A DNA stretch of 64,000 nt, taken from Coxiellaceae bacterium (GTDB taxonomy: Bacteria; Pseudomonadota; Gammaproteobacteria; Coxiellales; Coxiellaceae). Where the stretch lies: assembly GCA_029212925.1 (NCBI GenBank), contig JARGOB010000015.1, positions 1-64,000 of the forward strand, given 5' to 3'. Shown piece by piece: positions 18,624 to 27,301 of the stretch. Positions within the stretch are counted from its first letter, which is position 1. Every line of letters begins with the position of its first letter. The notes below the pieces were generated by a model. The model did not search any database. It saw nothing but the letters and a program-made list of their open reading frames with translations, and had not been told where the DNA came from. The position numbers and the translations under genes were made by a program.

Positions 18624-18727
18624 TAAGGCTGACGGGGGTACCTTTCGAGTGACGTGTGGTACAGGGATGTAAGGGAACACGAGGATAGGGACATCCGTTC
18701 ATGAGAAAGGTATCCCTGTAAGCCTTA
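18624..18727 (-). repeat. 104-nt palindromic interspersed element, copy 2
   Basis: This is the reverse-complement counterpart of 5987-6090, the same length, conserved over its whole extent including the central TCCTCGTGTTCCCTTACATC core. It starts 13 bases after the phosphatase stop codon. Like copy 1 it follows a rightward gene. Confidence 0.8.
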
Positions 18728-18742
18728 CGCTGCACTAGGCAT

Positions 18743-18845
18743 GTTATCAAGGCGAACAGCGCATCCATTTTACTTCATGGCTCGCTTCGTTCCACTCCGC
18801 TGCGCTTTACTTCCGTAAAATGGACACCCAGTCCACCTCGATAAC
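18743..18845. repeat. Second, unrelated palindromic element
   Basis: Outer arms GTTATCAAGG (18743-18752) and CCTCGATAAC (18836-18845) and inner arms TCCATTTTAC (18764-18773) and GTAAAATGGA (18815-18824) form a nested hairpin of about 103 nt. It adjoins the 104-nt element and lies between the phosphatase gene and the 3' end of the deacetylase gene, where it could also terminate transcription from both sides. Confidence 0.65.
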
Positions 18846-18881
18846 GCAGTGTAATTAAGTGATACTAATTTTAATAATCAT

Positions 18882-19676
18882 TTACAGTGATATATTATGG
18901 TCTGCAAGATCATCAATAAACTGTTGCGAATTAAAATAGTTATATTCAGTAAGGCGACTCTCAGCAATTTCATCAGTGCAAGGGGTTTGTAGGTTCACTA
19001 AGCCCGGGTGGCACATAATTAAACCTTTGTCTTCTATGCGTTGTAAGAATTGCAGGAAATAGTCGCGGTAATTTTGATGTTGAGCAAAATCATAAACACC
19101 AGCAAAGCTATTGTTATGTGGAATCTCATCAACGTTCAATAATCGTTTTAATTTTTTATAGCCCGTCCAATAGATTAATAATTGTTTTTGCGGGAAGGGC
19201 AATAAAAACATTTTGTTGATCGAGTTAGCTGATAAGCGTACCCAGCAATGATTGTCTTTAAGGTATTTGCTATAGCACAGCACAATCATGTTTCGGATGC
19301 CAGATAACTGATGAATATGTTGATGACCATCAATAAAATCAGGAGCATGCCCCATGGTTTCAAAAAATGTGGTGAACTGCCTTTCTACTAAGCGTGATAG
19401 TTTTGAATATGGCATATGACCAATGACGCTGCGAAGCACAAGCGTTTTATGTGAAACAGCATCTTTGCCTTCGGTGAGGTTTAAGTGCAAACCAATCTGC
19501 ACATCTTTATGAGCAGCGGATTTTAATTGTTCGGCATGCTGTTGCCAGTTAGGCATATTGACCATGCAGCTGGTAGCATTAATTCTTTTATTGTTGATAA
19601 GGTTTACAATAGCTTTCGATACCGGTTCGTTATAACCATAATCATCGGCGCATAAAATAATTTTTTTTTGGCTCAT
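18882..19676 (-). CDS. YdjC/ChbG-family carbohydrate deacetylase
   Basis: This 264-residue protein has the family's metal-site pattern: LCADDYGYN near the N-terminus (Asp pair), IGLHLNLTEG (His) and IDGHQHIHQL (His cluster), with CHPG near the C-terminus. Members remove N-acetyl groups from amino sugars. ATG 19676 overlaps the stop of the gtrA-like gene (ATGA), giving the order GT2 - GtrA - deacetylase on one transcript. In that setting it may deacetylate a lipid-linked HexNAc, as in some lipid A/undecaprenyl-sugar modification systems. The exact substrate cannot be read from sequence. Confidence 0.85.
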   Translation of the reverse strand: MSQKKIILCADDYGYNEPVSKAIVNLINNKRINATSCMVNMPNWQQHAEQLKSAAHKDVQIGLHLNLTEGKDAVSHKTLVLRSVIGHMPYSKLSRLVERQFTTFFETMGHAPDFIDGHQHIHQLSGIRNMIVLCYSKYLKDNHCWVRLSANSINKMFLLPFPQKQLLIYWTGYKKLKRLLNVDEIPHNNSFAGVYDFAQHQNYRDYFLQFLQRIEDKGLIMCHPGLVNLQTPCTDEIAESRLTEYNYFNSQQFIDDLADHNISL

Positions 19677-20092
19677 ATGGTTTCCCGTGAATGAAATGCC
19701 CATAACTTGCTGGCAGTAAAGGTAAGGACAGATACGCAACATAATACAATGATTAGCGCAACGGGGTAATACATATGCACGCGGTGTAAAAGGTACCAAT
19801 AAAATAATTCGTTCAATCCAAAGCTAACGGTAGCAATGGTGAAAAAACGTGGCAGTGATTGGCGAAAGTTTTGTGTTGTGCCTGCAAAGGTCCACAACCA
19901 GTGACCAAAAAAGCTGACTAAAAACGCAATTAAAAACGCGAATATATTAGCAATTAATGGCCTCAAGTCGCCAAATTCAACCAGGAGCATGACGCTGCTA
20001 AAGTGCACCACCGATGAGCTCATGCCAACAATAGCGAAGCGCATGACTTGTGACAGTAGGTGTTTATGCGTTTGAATCGCTTTTTTTATCAT
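19673..20092 (-). CDS. GtrA-family membrane protein (putative lipid-linked sugar flippase)
   Basis: This 139-residue protein has four predicted transmembrane helices and typical GtrA features, including an N-terminal LLSQVMRFAIVGMSSSVVHF and the central FLVSFFGHWLWTF. GtrA proteins are thought to flip polyprenyl-phosphate-linked sugars made by a GtrB-type GT2 across the inner membrane. It overlaps the GT2 gene by 29 bp and the deacetylase gene by 4 bp, so the three are translationally coupled. Confidence 0.85.
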   Translation of the reverse strand: MIKKAIQTHKHLLSQVMRFAIVGMSSSVVHFSSVMLLVEFGDLRPLIANIFAFLIAFLVSFFGHWLWTFAGTTQNFRQSLPRFFTIATVSFGLNELFYWYLLHRVHMYYPVALIIVLCCVSVLTFTASKLWAFHSRETI

Positions 20093-21074
20093 CGTCGCTA
20101 TCTAAACCAATTTTTTGATGAATAATGTATGGTGGGCGCTTTTTTACTTCATTAAAGATGCGTGAAATATATTCACCTAAAATCCCTATCGATAATAACT
20201 GAATGCCACCGAAAAAGATGAGTACCACTAACAGTGTGGCATAACCAGGCACATCAACGCCGGTCACTAAGGTGTCAACAATAATGTAAATAACACTGGC
20301 CAAAGAGAATAATGAAATCACACCGCCAATCATGCCCCAAATGCGTAACGGTATATCTGAGAACGCGGTCAAGCCAGTGATCGCAAGGTTAGTCAGCCGA
20401 CCATATTTCCATGAGGATTTGCCAGCGGCACGTGCTTGCACAGTGAACGGAATGCCAATGGAACGGTAGCCAACCCAAGCATACAATCCTTTGGTGAAGC
20501 GTGCGCGTTCTTGGCATTGGTTAAGTGACGCGACCACTTGCTTATCTAGCAAGCGATAATCACCAGCATTGCGAGGAATGGGCACCTCAGTCATTTTATC
20601 CAGGATGCGATAATAGAGGTTAGTGCTGTGGCGTTTATAAAAGCCTTCATCTTTGCGGTTCTTGCGCACCCCATAGACATTGTCATAACCTTCACCCCAG
20701 TGCTCAACAAATTGCGCGATGTATTCCAGCGGGTGCTGAAAATCGGCATCAACAATGACAGTGACATCACCACGCGCATGTTCAAGGCCGGCAGCAATAG
20801 CCATTTCTTTGCCAAAGTTGCGTGATAGCGTGATGAGCTTAACATTCGGATGGTCAGCGATATGTTGTTTAGCTAAGGTAACGCTATCATCCGTACTGCC
20901 ATCATCAATTAATAGGATGTCATAGTGATCCGTCAATTGTTGCAATGTCTGTTCGAGTGCCATACAAAACTTAACGATCAATTCAGATTCATTGTGCATA
21001 GGTACAACGCAGGAAATAAATAGCTGCCGCTGTTTGATCGCTTGTTGGCGTTGCTGGTTTGTTAGCGTGCTCAT
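20064..21074 (-). CDS. GtrB/ArnC-like polyprenyl-phosphate glycosyltransferase (GT2)
   Basis: This 336-residue protein has a GT2 domain (SCVVPMHNESELIVKF, then LLIDDGSTDDS and VTVIVDADFQHP, the DxD metal motif) and two C-terminal transmembrane helices (about 230-295). This is the layout of GtrB, DPM1 and ArnC, which transfer a sugar from a nucleotide donor to polyprenyl phosphate at the inner membrane. It heads the GT2-GtrA-deacetylase operon. Donor sugar is unknown. Confidence 0.9.
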   Translation of the reverse strand: MSTLTNQQRQQAIKQRQLFISCVVPMHNESELIVKFCMALEQTLQQLTDHYDILLIDDGSTDDSVTLAKQHIADHPNVKLITLSRNFGKEMAIAAGLEHARGDVTVIVDADFQHPLEYIAQFVEHWGEGYDNVYGVRKNRKDEGFYKRHSTNLYYRILDKMTEVPIPRNAGDYRLLDKQVVASLNQCQERARFTKGLYAWVGYRSIGIPFTVQARAAGKSSWKYGRLTNLAITGLTAFSDIPLRIWGMIGGVISLFSLASVIYIIVDTLVTGVDVPGYATLLVVLIFFGGIQLLSIGILGEYISRIFNEVKKRPPYIIHQKIGLDSDDDKKSDSNA

Positions 21075-21118
21075 AATGCAGACAATGTTAGCAAAATTCT
21101 GTTACTAGGGCGAGAGGT

Positions 21119-21736
21119 TTAACTGCTTAACTGTGTCATGACAGCGTAGTAGCCTGCATTACGATTAGAGTTATATTTCGGAATGGCGTAACACGTGCCG
21201 CTAATGACCTTTGGTCGCGCGTTATTAATCGCTTTTTGACACATGTTTTGTGCTAAATTGTTGGCTCTTTGGTAACCGGTTGCGCTAAGGTGTTCATGTT
21301 GGTCGTTAAAGGTAATAAACACGTAAGTGAGATTTTGGTTGCTGCTTAAATTACTTGGAACTTTCAGTGGTTCTTGGTCAGTAACGCCGGGAATTAAAAA
21401 GCTACCACTGGATACGCCGGCTTGTAGACAAATGCCACCATCATCAGAATGGAATTGGGTAAACTGCAGTTGCCGGCTTGCGCTGGCATCTATTCTTAAG
21501 CGCGGCGCACGAATTGGCATCGGTACACTGCTACCAGTACATCCCGATGCATCGGTTTTATTGTTAACGTTGTCTAAAGCAAGGAACATATATTTGCTAT
21601 GACCATGTGAATTTATGGCAAAATAACTGGCCTGCACACCCGTTTCAAATACGGGTTTATTGTCAGCATACAGGGTGCCTGCTGCTATGGCCGCTATGCT
21701 TAAAGCACAGGCTAATATACAACCTCGTTTACTCAT
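21119..21736 (-). CDS. Secreted/periplasmic protein of unknown function
   Basis: This protein has 205 residues from ATG 21736, chosen because it gives a clean signal peptide (basic SKRG, hydrophobic ACALSIAAIAAG, likely cleavage after LYA). An upstream GTG at 21763 lacks a ribosome-binding site. The mature part contains four cysteines that could form disulfides and no family I recognise. It is 44 bp downstream of the GT2 gene's start on the same strand, with its own transcription unit possible. Confidence 0.6.
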   Translation of the reverse strand: MSKRGCILACALSIAAIAAGTLYADNKPVFETGVQASYFAINSHGHSKYMFLALDNVNNKTDASGCTGSSVPMPIRAPRLRIDASASRQLQFTQFHSDDGGICLQAGVSSGSFLIPGVTDQEPLKVPSNLSSNQNLTYVFITFNDQHEHLSATGYQRANNLAQNMCQKAINNARPKVISGTCYAIPKYNSNRNAGYYAVMTQLSS

Positions 21737-21864
21737 ACTATTAAACCCGAAATATTTATTCACTATGGCGCTTATTTTAAAGGATCTAGATTAATGGCGT
21801 ATTAAGTCTTTATTGGTAAAGGAGATGGGTGGTAGTTCAGGTATCGCTGTTATAAATGCACAAG

Positions 21865-23070
21865 CTATTTAGGTGTAAATTGCTTGGTTAGCATGAGATA
21901 TACCCCAAGCCCAAGCAAGCCCATGACAAGATAGGTGCCAGCCAATAAGCCCGTGCCTTCGTATGAAAAAATACTAATAATCAATACAGTAGTAAAAGTG
22001 ATTAATGTTTGAAAACTACCGAAAAGTGAACCGGCAATCCCGCGACGGCTGTGATGCTCGGTGAGGGCCAGGACCATGGCATTACCGCTAATTAACGCTT
22101 GGCCAAACAAAGTGAAAAATACAGCGATTAAAATGAGCGGAATATTTACTAGCCCGGCTAGTACAAAGGCCGTTAACCAAATGCCTGCCGCTAATAATAG
22201 AAATAAGCCCATGCGCATAGTATGTAAGTTGCCGTAACGCTTGATCAGCCGACCATTAAAAAAGCGACCGAGGATAATGCCAATCGACGCGGAAGTGGTT
22301 AACCAGCCATAGACAACCGGAGATAAGTGATAGTGCAATTGGAAGATAAAAGGACTCAATGTAGCAAAAGCAATGTTGGTGGTCATCGCTACACCACAAG
22401 CAATAGTAGCTAAAATAAAGCCAAGGTGGCGCAAAAGCTCGCTGTATTGTTTGAACAGTATTTTGCCAAGCCGTAATTTATGATTGATGTGCAGATTAGT
22501 TTCAGGGCAGAAGCAGCCATAGACGATAAGCAGTATTAAAAAGAAACAACCCAGAAATACAAAGTTCGCTTGCCAAGCAAACCAATGCTGTAAATAACCA
22601 CCAATCATCGGTGCTAATAAGGGTGATAAACCAATCACTGTAGAAAAATAAGCCTGTGCCGGTTCGCGTGGGGCATCATAAAATACATCAACCGACATCG
22701 CACGGCCAAGTCCTGCGCACGCACCGGCGCCAAAACCTTGTACAAACCGGCTTATTAAGAAGGGCGTGATATGTTGTGTAAAAACCGAAGAGAAGCTGCC
22801 TACTGCTGCAATGATTAAGCCGGTAATCACCACAGGTCGTCGGCCAAACTTATCAGATAACGGGCCGGCAATTAATACACTAACACCCATGCCAAGAATA
22901 TAAAGCGTGATCGATTGTTGGATTTGGGTTATATCAACATGCATGTAACGCATAATAAAAGGTAACGAAGCTAAGTGAATGTCAATGCCCATCAAGCCGC
23001 TCATCGCTATAACAACCACAATAGCGAGAGCCTTTAAGCGTGATGAGCGATCTTTAGGTAAAGTTTTCAT
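21865..23070 (-). CDS. MFS multidrug transporter, Bcr/CflA type
   Basis: This 401-residue inner-membrane transporter has about 12 transmembrane helices. The motif GPLSDKFGRRPVVITG after helix 2 is the MFS motif A, and FVQGFGAGACAGLGRAM in helix 4 is typical of drug:H+ antiporters of the Bcr/CflA group. It lies divergently from the Na+/H+ antiporter, 46 bp between starts. Proton-driven efflux of small molecules is the family role; substrate is unknown. Confidence 0.9.
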   Translation of the reverse strand: MKTLPKDRSSRLKALAIVVVIAMSGLMGIDIHLASLPFIMRYMHVDITQIQQSITLYILGMGVSVLIAGPLSDKFGRRPVVITGLIIAAVGSFSSVFTQHITPFLISRFVQGFGAGACAGLGRAMSVDVFYDAPREPAQAYFSTVIGLSPLLAPMIGGYLQHWFAWQANFVFLGCFFLILLIVYGCFCPETNLHINHKLRLGKILFKQYSELLRHLGFILATIACGVAMTTNIAFATLSPFIFQLHYHLSPVVYGWLTTSASIGIILGRFFNGRLIKRYGNLHTMRMGLFLLLAAGIWLTAFVLAGLVNIPLILIAVFFTLFGQALISGNAMVLALTEHHSRRGIAGSLFGSFQTLITFTTVLIISIFSYEGTGLLAGTYLVMGLLGLGVYLMLTKQFTPK

Positions 23071-23116
23071 GGCTTGATATTATACGATATACTGGGTTGT
23101 GTGTTAAGGAAGACCC

Positions 23117-24382
23117 ATGCTAGACATTATTGCCATTTTATTATCACTCGCCGCTATTTTTAGCTTTATTAATGAGCGTCACCTGCATTTGCAAATGACA
23201 ATAGGTCTCATGCTGCTATCGCTTATATTCGCTGTACTGTTTACCTTGCTCAGCTACTTCGGCGTCGATTTTTTTCATGTGCAATTTAGTGGTGTACTGG
23301 CAAAAATAGATTTTAGTCAGGTCGTACTGCAAGGCGTGTTATGTTTTCTGTTGTTTGCCGGTGCAAAAAATATTTCTTTAACAAGCTTAAAGCAGTATCG
23401 CTGGGATGTGGTTACCTTAGCTATTCTTGCCACATTGCTAGCGACGTTTATTATTGGCGGTCTCATTTATTGGTTATTTAACGCATTAGGATATGCCATC
23501 CCGTTTATTCATGCGCTAATATTTGGCGCCATCATTTCACCAACAGACCCCGTTGCCGCCTTGTCGATACTTAAAAGTATCGGTTTGCCAGCCAATATCG
23601 AGCTGGTGATTGATGGTGAATCACAATTTAATGACGGTATCGGTGTCGTGATCTTTGTAACATTAACCGGAATCGCTTTTGAACACTCCGCACCCAATGT
23701 ATTACACATCTCAACACTTTTTTTGCGAGAGGTGGGTGGCGGTATTGTCTTAGGGTTGCTTGTGGCAGCTATCGTGCACTATTTTATTACACGAGCCAGT
23801 CATGTTATTACCCAACTACTAATTACGCTAGCAGCAGTCAGCGCCAGCTATGCGCTCGCACTATGGATCGATGTGTCAGGACCTATCGCTAGTGTTGTGT
23901 TAGGTATCATCGTCGGAAACCTAAGTTTGAGTAAATTATCAGATGAAAAAGCAAAGGATATTATCAATGTTTTTTGGCAAATGATTAACCAAATACTCAA
24001 TGCAATTCTATTTGTATTAATTGGTTTGCTAGCATTTATGATCGGTGTGCCATCAAAAATAGCGATCATAGGCAGTGTCATCGCCATCGTATGTGTGCTA
24101 CTCGGACGATTCTTTAGTATTTCAATCTCAATGCTTCTGTTGCGGCTTGAACACAGGCTCAAATTTACATTACGCTTCGGTTTAATCAGTTTATTTACTT
24201 GGGCAGGGCTGCGCGGCGCTCTGGCGGTAGCGTTAGTGTTGTCTTTGCCGGATGGCGGATTAAAGGATCGGTTGCTGCCATTAGTCTATGCCGTAGTGGC
24301 ATTCTCAATCTTGATTCAAGGCTCAACGTTAAAGCGGTTTTTTTCGCAAAATAAACTTAAAAAATTGGGCCAAGCCAAATAA
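23117..24382 (+). CDS. CPA1-family Na+/H+ antiporter (NhaP-like)
   Basis: This 421-residue protein has about 12 hydrophobic helices. The signature ALIFGAIISPTDPVAALSILKS and the VIDGESQFNDGIGVVIF ion-binding motif (ND pair) mark the cation:proton antiporter-1 family. The GLRGALAVALVLSL motif near the end is also conserved. It would exchange internal Na+ or K+ for protons in pH and salt homeostasis. It is a single gene, followed by a convergent tRNA-Thr. Confidence 0.92.
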   Translation: MLDIIAILLSLAAIFSFINERHLHLQMTIGLMLLSLIFAVLFTLLSYFGVDFFHVQFSGVLAKIDFSQVVLQGVLCFLLFAGAKNISLTSLKQYRWDVVTLAILATLLATFIIGGLIYWLFNALGYAIPFIHALIFGAIISPTDPVAALSILKSIGLPANIELVIDGESQFNDGIGVVIFVTLTGIAFEHSAPNVLHISTLFLREVGGGIVLGLLVAAIVHYFITRASHVITQLLITLAAVSASYALALWIDVSGPIASVVLGIIVGNLSLSKLSDEKAKDIINVFWQMINQILNAILFVLIGLLAFMIGVPSKIAIIGSVIAIVCVLLGRFFSISISMLLLRLEHRLKFTLRFGLISLFTWAGLRGALAVALVLSLPDGGLKDRLLPLVYAVVAFSILIQGSTLKRFFSQNKLKKLGQAK

Positions 24383-24396
24383 GTGAATTGTAAAAT

Positions 24397-24472
24397 TGGA
24401 GCTGGTGAACGGATTCGAACCGCCGACCGGCTGATTACAAATCAGCTGCTCTACCAACTGAGCTACACCAGC
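24397..24472 (-). tRNA. tRNA-Thr (anticodon TGT)
   Basis: The cloverleaf folds completely on the minus strand. The 7-bp acceptor stem is GCTGGTG/CACCAGC, the D-arm closes on GCTC/GAGC, and the anticodon stem GCTGA/TCAGC carries the loop TTTGTAA, so the anticodon is TGT (reads ACA). The T-loop is TTCGAAT, the discriminator base is T, and the 3' CCA is encoded. Confidence 0.97.
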
Positions 24473-24497
24473 TTTTTTATAGTCATCCCCAACGTAG

Positions 24498-24559
24498 TCC
24501 ACTATCAGCACTTGGCGGGGGTATGACTTGCCCAACTTGGTCCACTATCAGCACTTGGC
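24498..24559. repeat. Direct repeat upstream of tRNA-Thr
   Basis: The 19-base word TCCACTATCAGCACTTGGC occurs at 24498-24516 and again at 24541-24559, a spacing of 43 bp. Weaker similarity extends to the left of each copy. It lies in the 269-bp gap between the tRNA and the ExeA gene, upstream of the tRNA on its coding strand. Confidence 0.7.
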
Positions 24560-24741
24560 AGAGAGCAGCCCCCGTTGAGAAAGAGCGATTCTATGTGATG
24601 TGACCCTGTGGGTCAAGCTTTCTGTGATATAAAACATAACAGCCATAACATGTACACTTGGACATGGCCAGATAATTCTTTTTAGTTATCAAATTAGCCC
24701 TGGTGCTTTGGATAGCTACCACCTGATGTTATACTCGAAAA

Positions 24742-25557
24742 ATGTATAAGGAATTCTACCATTTTAAGGAAAATCCGTTCAATGTAACGGCAGACCCCAG
24801 TTTTTTCTTCTCAAGCTCGCAACACAGCGAAGCTTTTTCACATCTGCAATTTGGTATCGAGCAACGCATGGGCATTATGGCGGTGATCGGCGAGATCGGC
24901 ACCGGCAAATCCACGCTGTGTCGTCGTTTATTAAAAGAAGTGAACCAACACACTAAAACCGCGTTAATCCTTAACCCAAGCTTTTCAGATATTCAGCTGT
25001 TGCGCGTGATATTAAAAGACTTTGGCGTTGCACAAGAAGACTGTAGCAATAAATTTGATTTGATTAATGCGCTCAACGCTTTTTTATTACGCGAATCAAG
25101 TCAAGGTAATAACTTGGTCTTGATTATCGATGAAGCGCAAAACTTAGGTGTTAAGCAACTCGAGCAAGTGCGCATGCTGTCCAATTTAGAGACAGAGAAG
25201 CAAAAATTACTGCAAATCATTTTGCTCGGACAGCCGGAGCTCGAGAAAAAATTAAAGCTCCCCAGTCTGAGACAGCTAAATCAACGTATTGCAGTTAGAT
25301 ACCGCATTAAACCATTAGAACAAACCGATGTAGAAGCCTACATTAAACACCGTTTGCGCCTAGTCGCTAATAACTTTAATATGATGCCAACATTTACTGA
25401 ACAAGCCATAGATGTTGTCTATGAAATAACAATGGGCACACCACGGTTAATTAATATTTTATGTGATCGTGCACTATTGGCTGGGTTCGTTGACGAAAAG
25501 CGGACGATCGATGCTGATATGGTGCGCCTGTCTGCAGAGGAAGTATTTGCGATATGA
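24742..25557 (+). CDS. ExeA/GspA-like AAA ATPase (secretion/pilus accessory)
   Basis: This 271-residue protein begins MYKEFYHFKENPFNVTADP, the classic ExeA/MshM opening. Walker A GEIGTGKSTLCRR lies at about residue 52, Walker B LVLIIDEAQNL at about residue 128, and a winged C-terminal segment follows. In Aeromonas, ExeA with ExeB inserts the type II secretin in the outer membrane. The partner gspB follows with an ATGA overlap. A TATACT box ends six bases before the ATG and no Shine-Dalgarno is visible, so the mRNA may be leaderless. No other type II secretion or pilus gene lies in the window. Confidence 0.9.
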   Translation: MYKEFYHFKENPFNVTADPSFFFSSSQHSEAFSHLQFGIEQRMGIMAVIGEIGTGKSTLCRRLLKEVNQHTKTALILNPSFSDIQLLRVILKDFGVAQEDCSNKFDLINALNAFLLRESSQGNNLVLIIDEAQNLGVKQLEQVRMLSNLETEKQKLLQIILLGQPELEKKLKLPSLRQLNQRIAVRYRIKPLEQTDVEAYIKHRLRLVANNFNMMPTFTEQAIDVVYEITMGTPRLINILCDRALLAGFVDEKRTIDADMVRLSAEEVFAI

Positions 25558-26021
25558 GTATTATTGATAAAGCACTGAAAAAAACGCAACAAGATTTGCA
25601 AGGACGGCAAGTGCAAAGCACTACGACCGAAAAGCAAGCGACCGACAATATTAGCGAAATATTGCAACAAAATGAAAAAAAATCGAAGCCGCGTAAAAGT
25701 CACTTCAGTTTTTTGATCCTAACGACATTGCTACTGTGTTTGTTGGTGTGGCAAACTTTTCAGCCGCATAATAAGCAGAATGCAAAACAGCGAGTAGAGA
25801 AGGCAAGTAAGCCGTTACTATCTGTTGTTACAGACCCCACTAAAGCTTTAACCCTGAGCGGTATCATGGCTTCCGATGGTCAACGTATCGCTTTAATAAA
25901 CAGTCAAACGTACCATGAAGGCGATAAAATTGCCGGTGCGAAGGTGTTGGCAATTAAAGATGATCAGGTGTTATTGACTAAGGGGCGCCATACTTTTACC
26001 TTAAAACTCGCGTCAGCTTAA
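25554..26021 (+). CDS. GspB/ExeB-like protein
   Basis: This 155-residue protein begins MSIIDKALKKTQQDLQ, has one transmembrane helix at about 52-67 (FLILTTLLLCLLVW), and carries a C-terminal GspB domain (LTLSGIMASDGQRIALIN through TFTLKLAS) that resembles a PilP/GspC-like homology region. It overlaps the ExeA gene by four bases. It would be an inner-membrane anchor that works with the ATPase in secretin or pilus assembly. Confidence 0.8.
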   Translation: MSIIDKALKKTQQDLQGRQVQSTTTEKQATDNISEILQQNEKKSKPRKSHFSFLILTTLLLCLLVWQTFQPHNKQNAKQRVEKASKPLLSVVTDPTKALTLSGIMASDGQRIALINSQTYHEGDKIAGAKVLAIKDDQVLLTKGRHTFTLKLASA

Positions 26022-26119
26022 AACTTGCTGTCGGGAGCCTCAATACTTATTTAAAATCAATAATCTATATTTTTTTTTAGCGGGGATTGGAGGGGTGCCA
26101 CTATGCTATAGTTACCCTC

Positions 26120-27301
26120 ATGAACTTAGAATCTACCATTGAATTATTAGTCATTAGTCAATCTGATGAACGTGTTAAGCTGTTGCAAAACTTGCTTCAA
26201 CAGCTTGAGCAATTAAGCGTAAATACACATGTAGAGAACCAGTTAGACGAGGCTATAAATGTGTTGTCAGCTGGAGATTTCAGTCTTATTCTGTTGGATA
26301 ATCACTTGCCTGACGCCGGTGACAATCGTGGGTTGATGACGTTAATAGCCAAATTCCCTGAAGTGCCTGTGATTGAGTTTAGTGATGAATACAGTGCTGA
26401 GAAAGAAGATGAGTTATTAGATGTTGGCGCCCAAGATTTTTTGCCGTTATCTAAAATTACTGCCGTGGGTTTGATGCGCGCTTTACGAAGATCGCTTGAG
26501 CGTCATCGCATGATGAAAGAATCTGAAGTGTTAAAAGAAAATGTGCACTTGTTATCAGAGGTGCAGCTAGTGAATCAAGAGTTAAAGCATCGCAACCAAG
26601 AAATCATGCAGTTTTACCAAACCATCTCACATGAGTTAAAAACACCGTTAACCTCAGTGGTATCATTTGTTTCTATAATGGCGGATGAAATATCAGGGCC
26701 GTTAAATCTGCAGCAAAAAGAATACCTAGAAATCATTCAAAAAAATTGCACTCAAATTACAACGTGTGTCAATGATTTGCTGACGATTGCTAGCATGGAA
26801 ACGGCTAAGTTTATTCTACACACTAAGCCATTGGATTTGTCAGAATTGCTAGAACGTATCGTGAAGTCGATTGAGCCATTAGCTGAAAAGAAAAAGCTGT
26901 TATTGACTGCAAAAATTCCAAAGCTGCCAAAAGTCTTGGGTGACGATGTGCGTATCACCGAGGTGCTGAATAATCTGCTAAGCAATGCAATGAAATTCAC
27001 ACCAGAACGGGGCAGTATTACTGTTAAGGCAAAGCTGTGCAAAAAAGATAAGAGCTTTGTAGAAGTGTTCGTAACAGATACAGGTGCAGGTATTAGCGAG
27101 AGACATGTTGAGCGGATTTTCGATCGCTTATATCAAATTGAAGGCGCAGGGGTTCACAGTGAGCGTGGCTTAGGTTTGGGTTTACATATTTGTCAACAAA
27201 TCGTAAAGTTACATGGTGGTACTATTTCGGCCGAAAGCCAATTGGGCAGAGGCACCACTTTTAGTTTTACTTTTCCGATAGCGGGGGATAACGATGGCTA
27301 A
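26120..27301 (+). CDS. Hybrid sensor histidine kinase with N-terminal receiver-like domain
   Basis: This protein has 393 residues from ATG 26120. Residues about 1-125 form a receiver-like fold with the phosphoacceptor region LILLDNHLPDAG, but the N-terminal acidic pair is poor (VISQSDE), so phosphorylation may be altered. The HisKA motif TISHELKTPLTSV follows a coiled coil, then HATPase_c with NNLLSNAMKFTPERG (N box), DTGAGISERH (G1) and GLGLGLHICQQIV (G2). There are no membrane segments, so it is cytosolic. An extended -10 (TGCTATAGT) ends eight bases before the ATG, suggesting a leaderless transcript; an in-frame TTG at 26087 is the alternative start. The next gene, a CheY-like regulator, overlaps by eight bases. 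Confidence 0.85.
   Translation: MNLESTIELLVISQSDERVKLLQNLLQQLEQLSVNTHVENQLDEAINVLSAGDFSLILLDNHLPDAGDNRGLMTLIAKFPEVPVIEFSDEYSAEKEDELLDVGAQDFLPLSKITAVGLMRALRRSLERHRMMKESEVLKENVHLLSEVQLVNQELKHRNQEIMQFYQTISHELKTPLTSVVSFVSIMADEISGPLNLQQKEYLEIIQKNCTQITTCVNDLLTIASMETAKFILHTKPLDLSELLERIVKSIEPLAEKKKLLLTAKIPKLPKVLGDDVRITEVLNNLLSNAMKFTPERGSITVKAKLCKKDKSFVEVFVTDTGAGISERHVERIFDRLYQIEGAGVHSERGLGLGLHICQQIVKLHGGTISAESQLGRGTTFSFTFPIAGDNDG

Noticed and set aside
24329..24535. Minus-strand ORF containing AGVAQLVEQLICNQPVGGSNPF
   Set aside because: This peptide is the translation of the tRNA-Thr gene and its flanks, a familiar annotation artefact.
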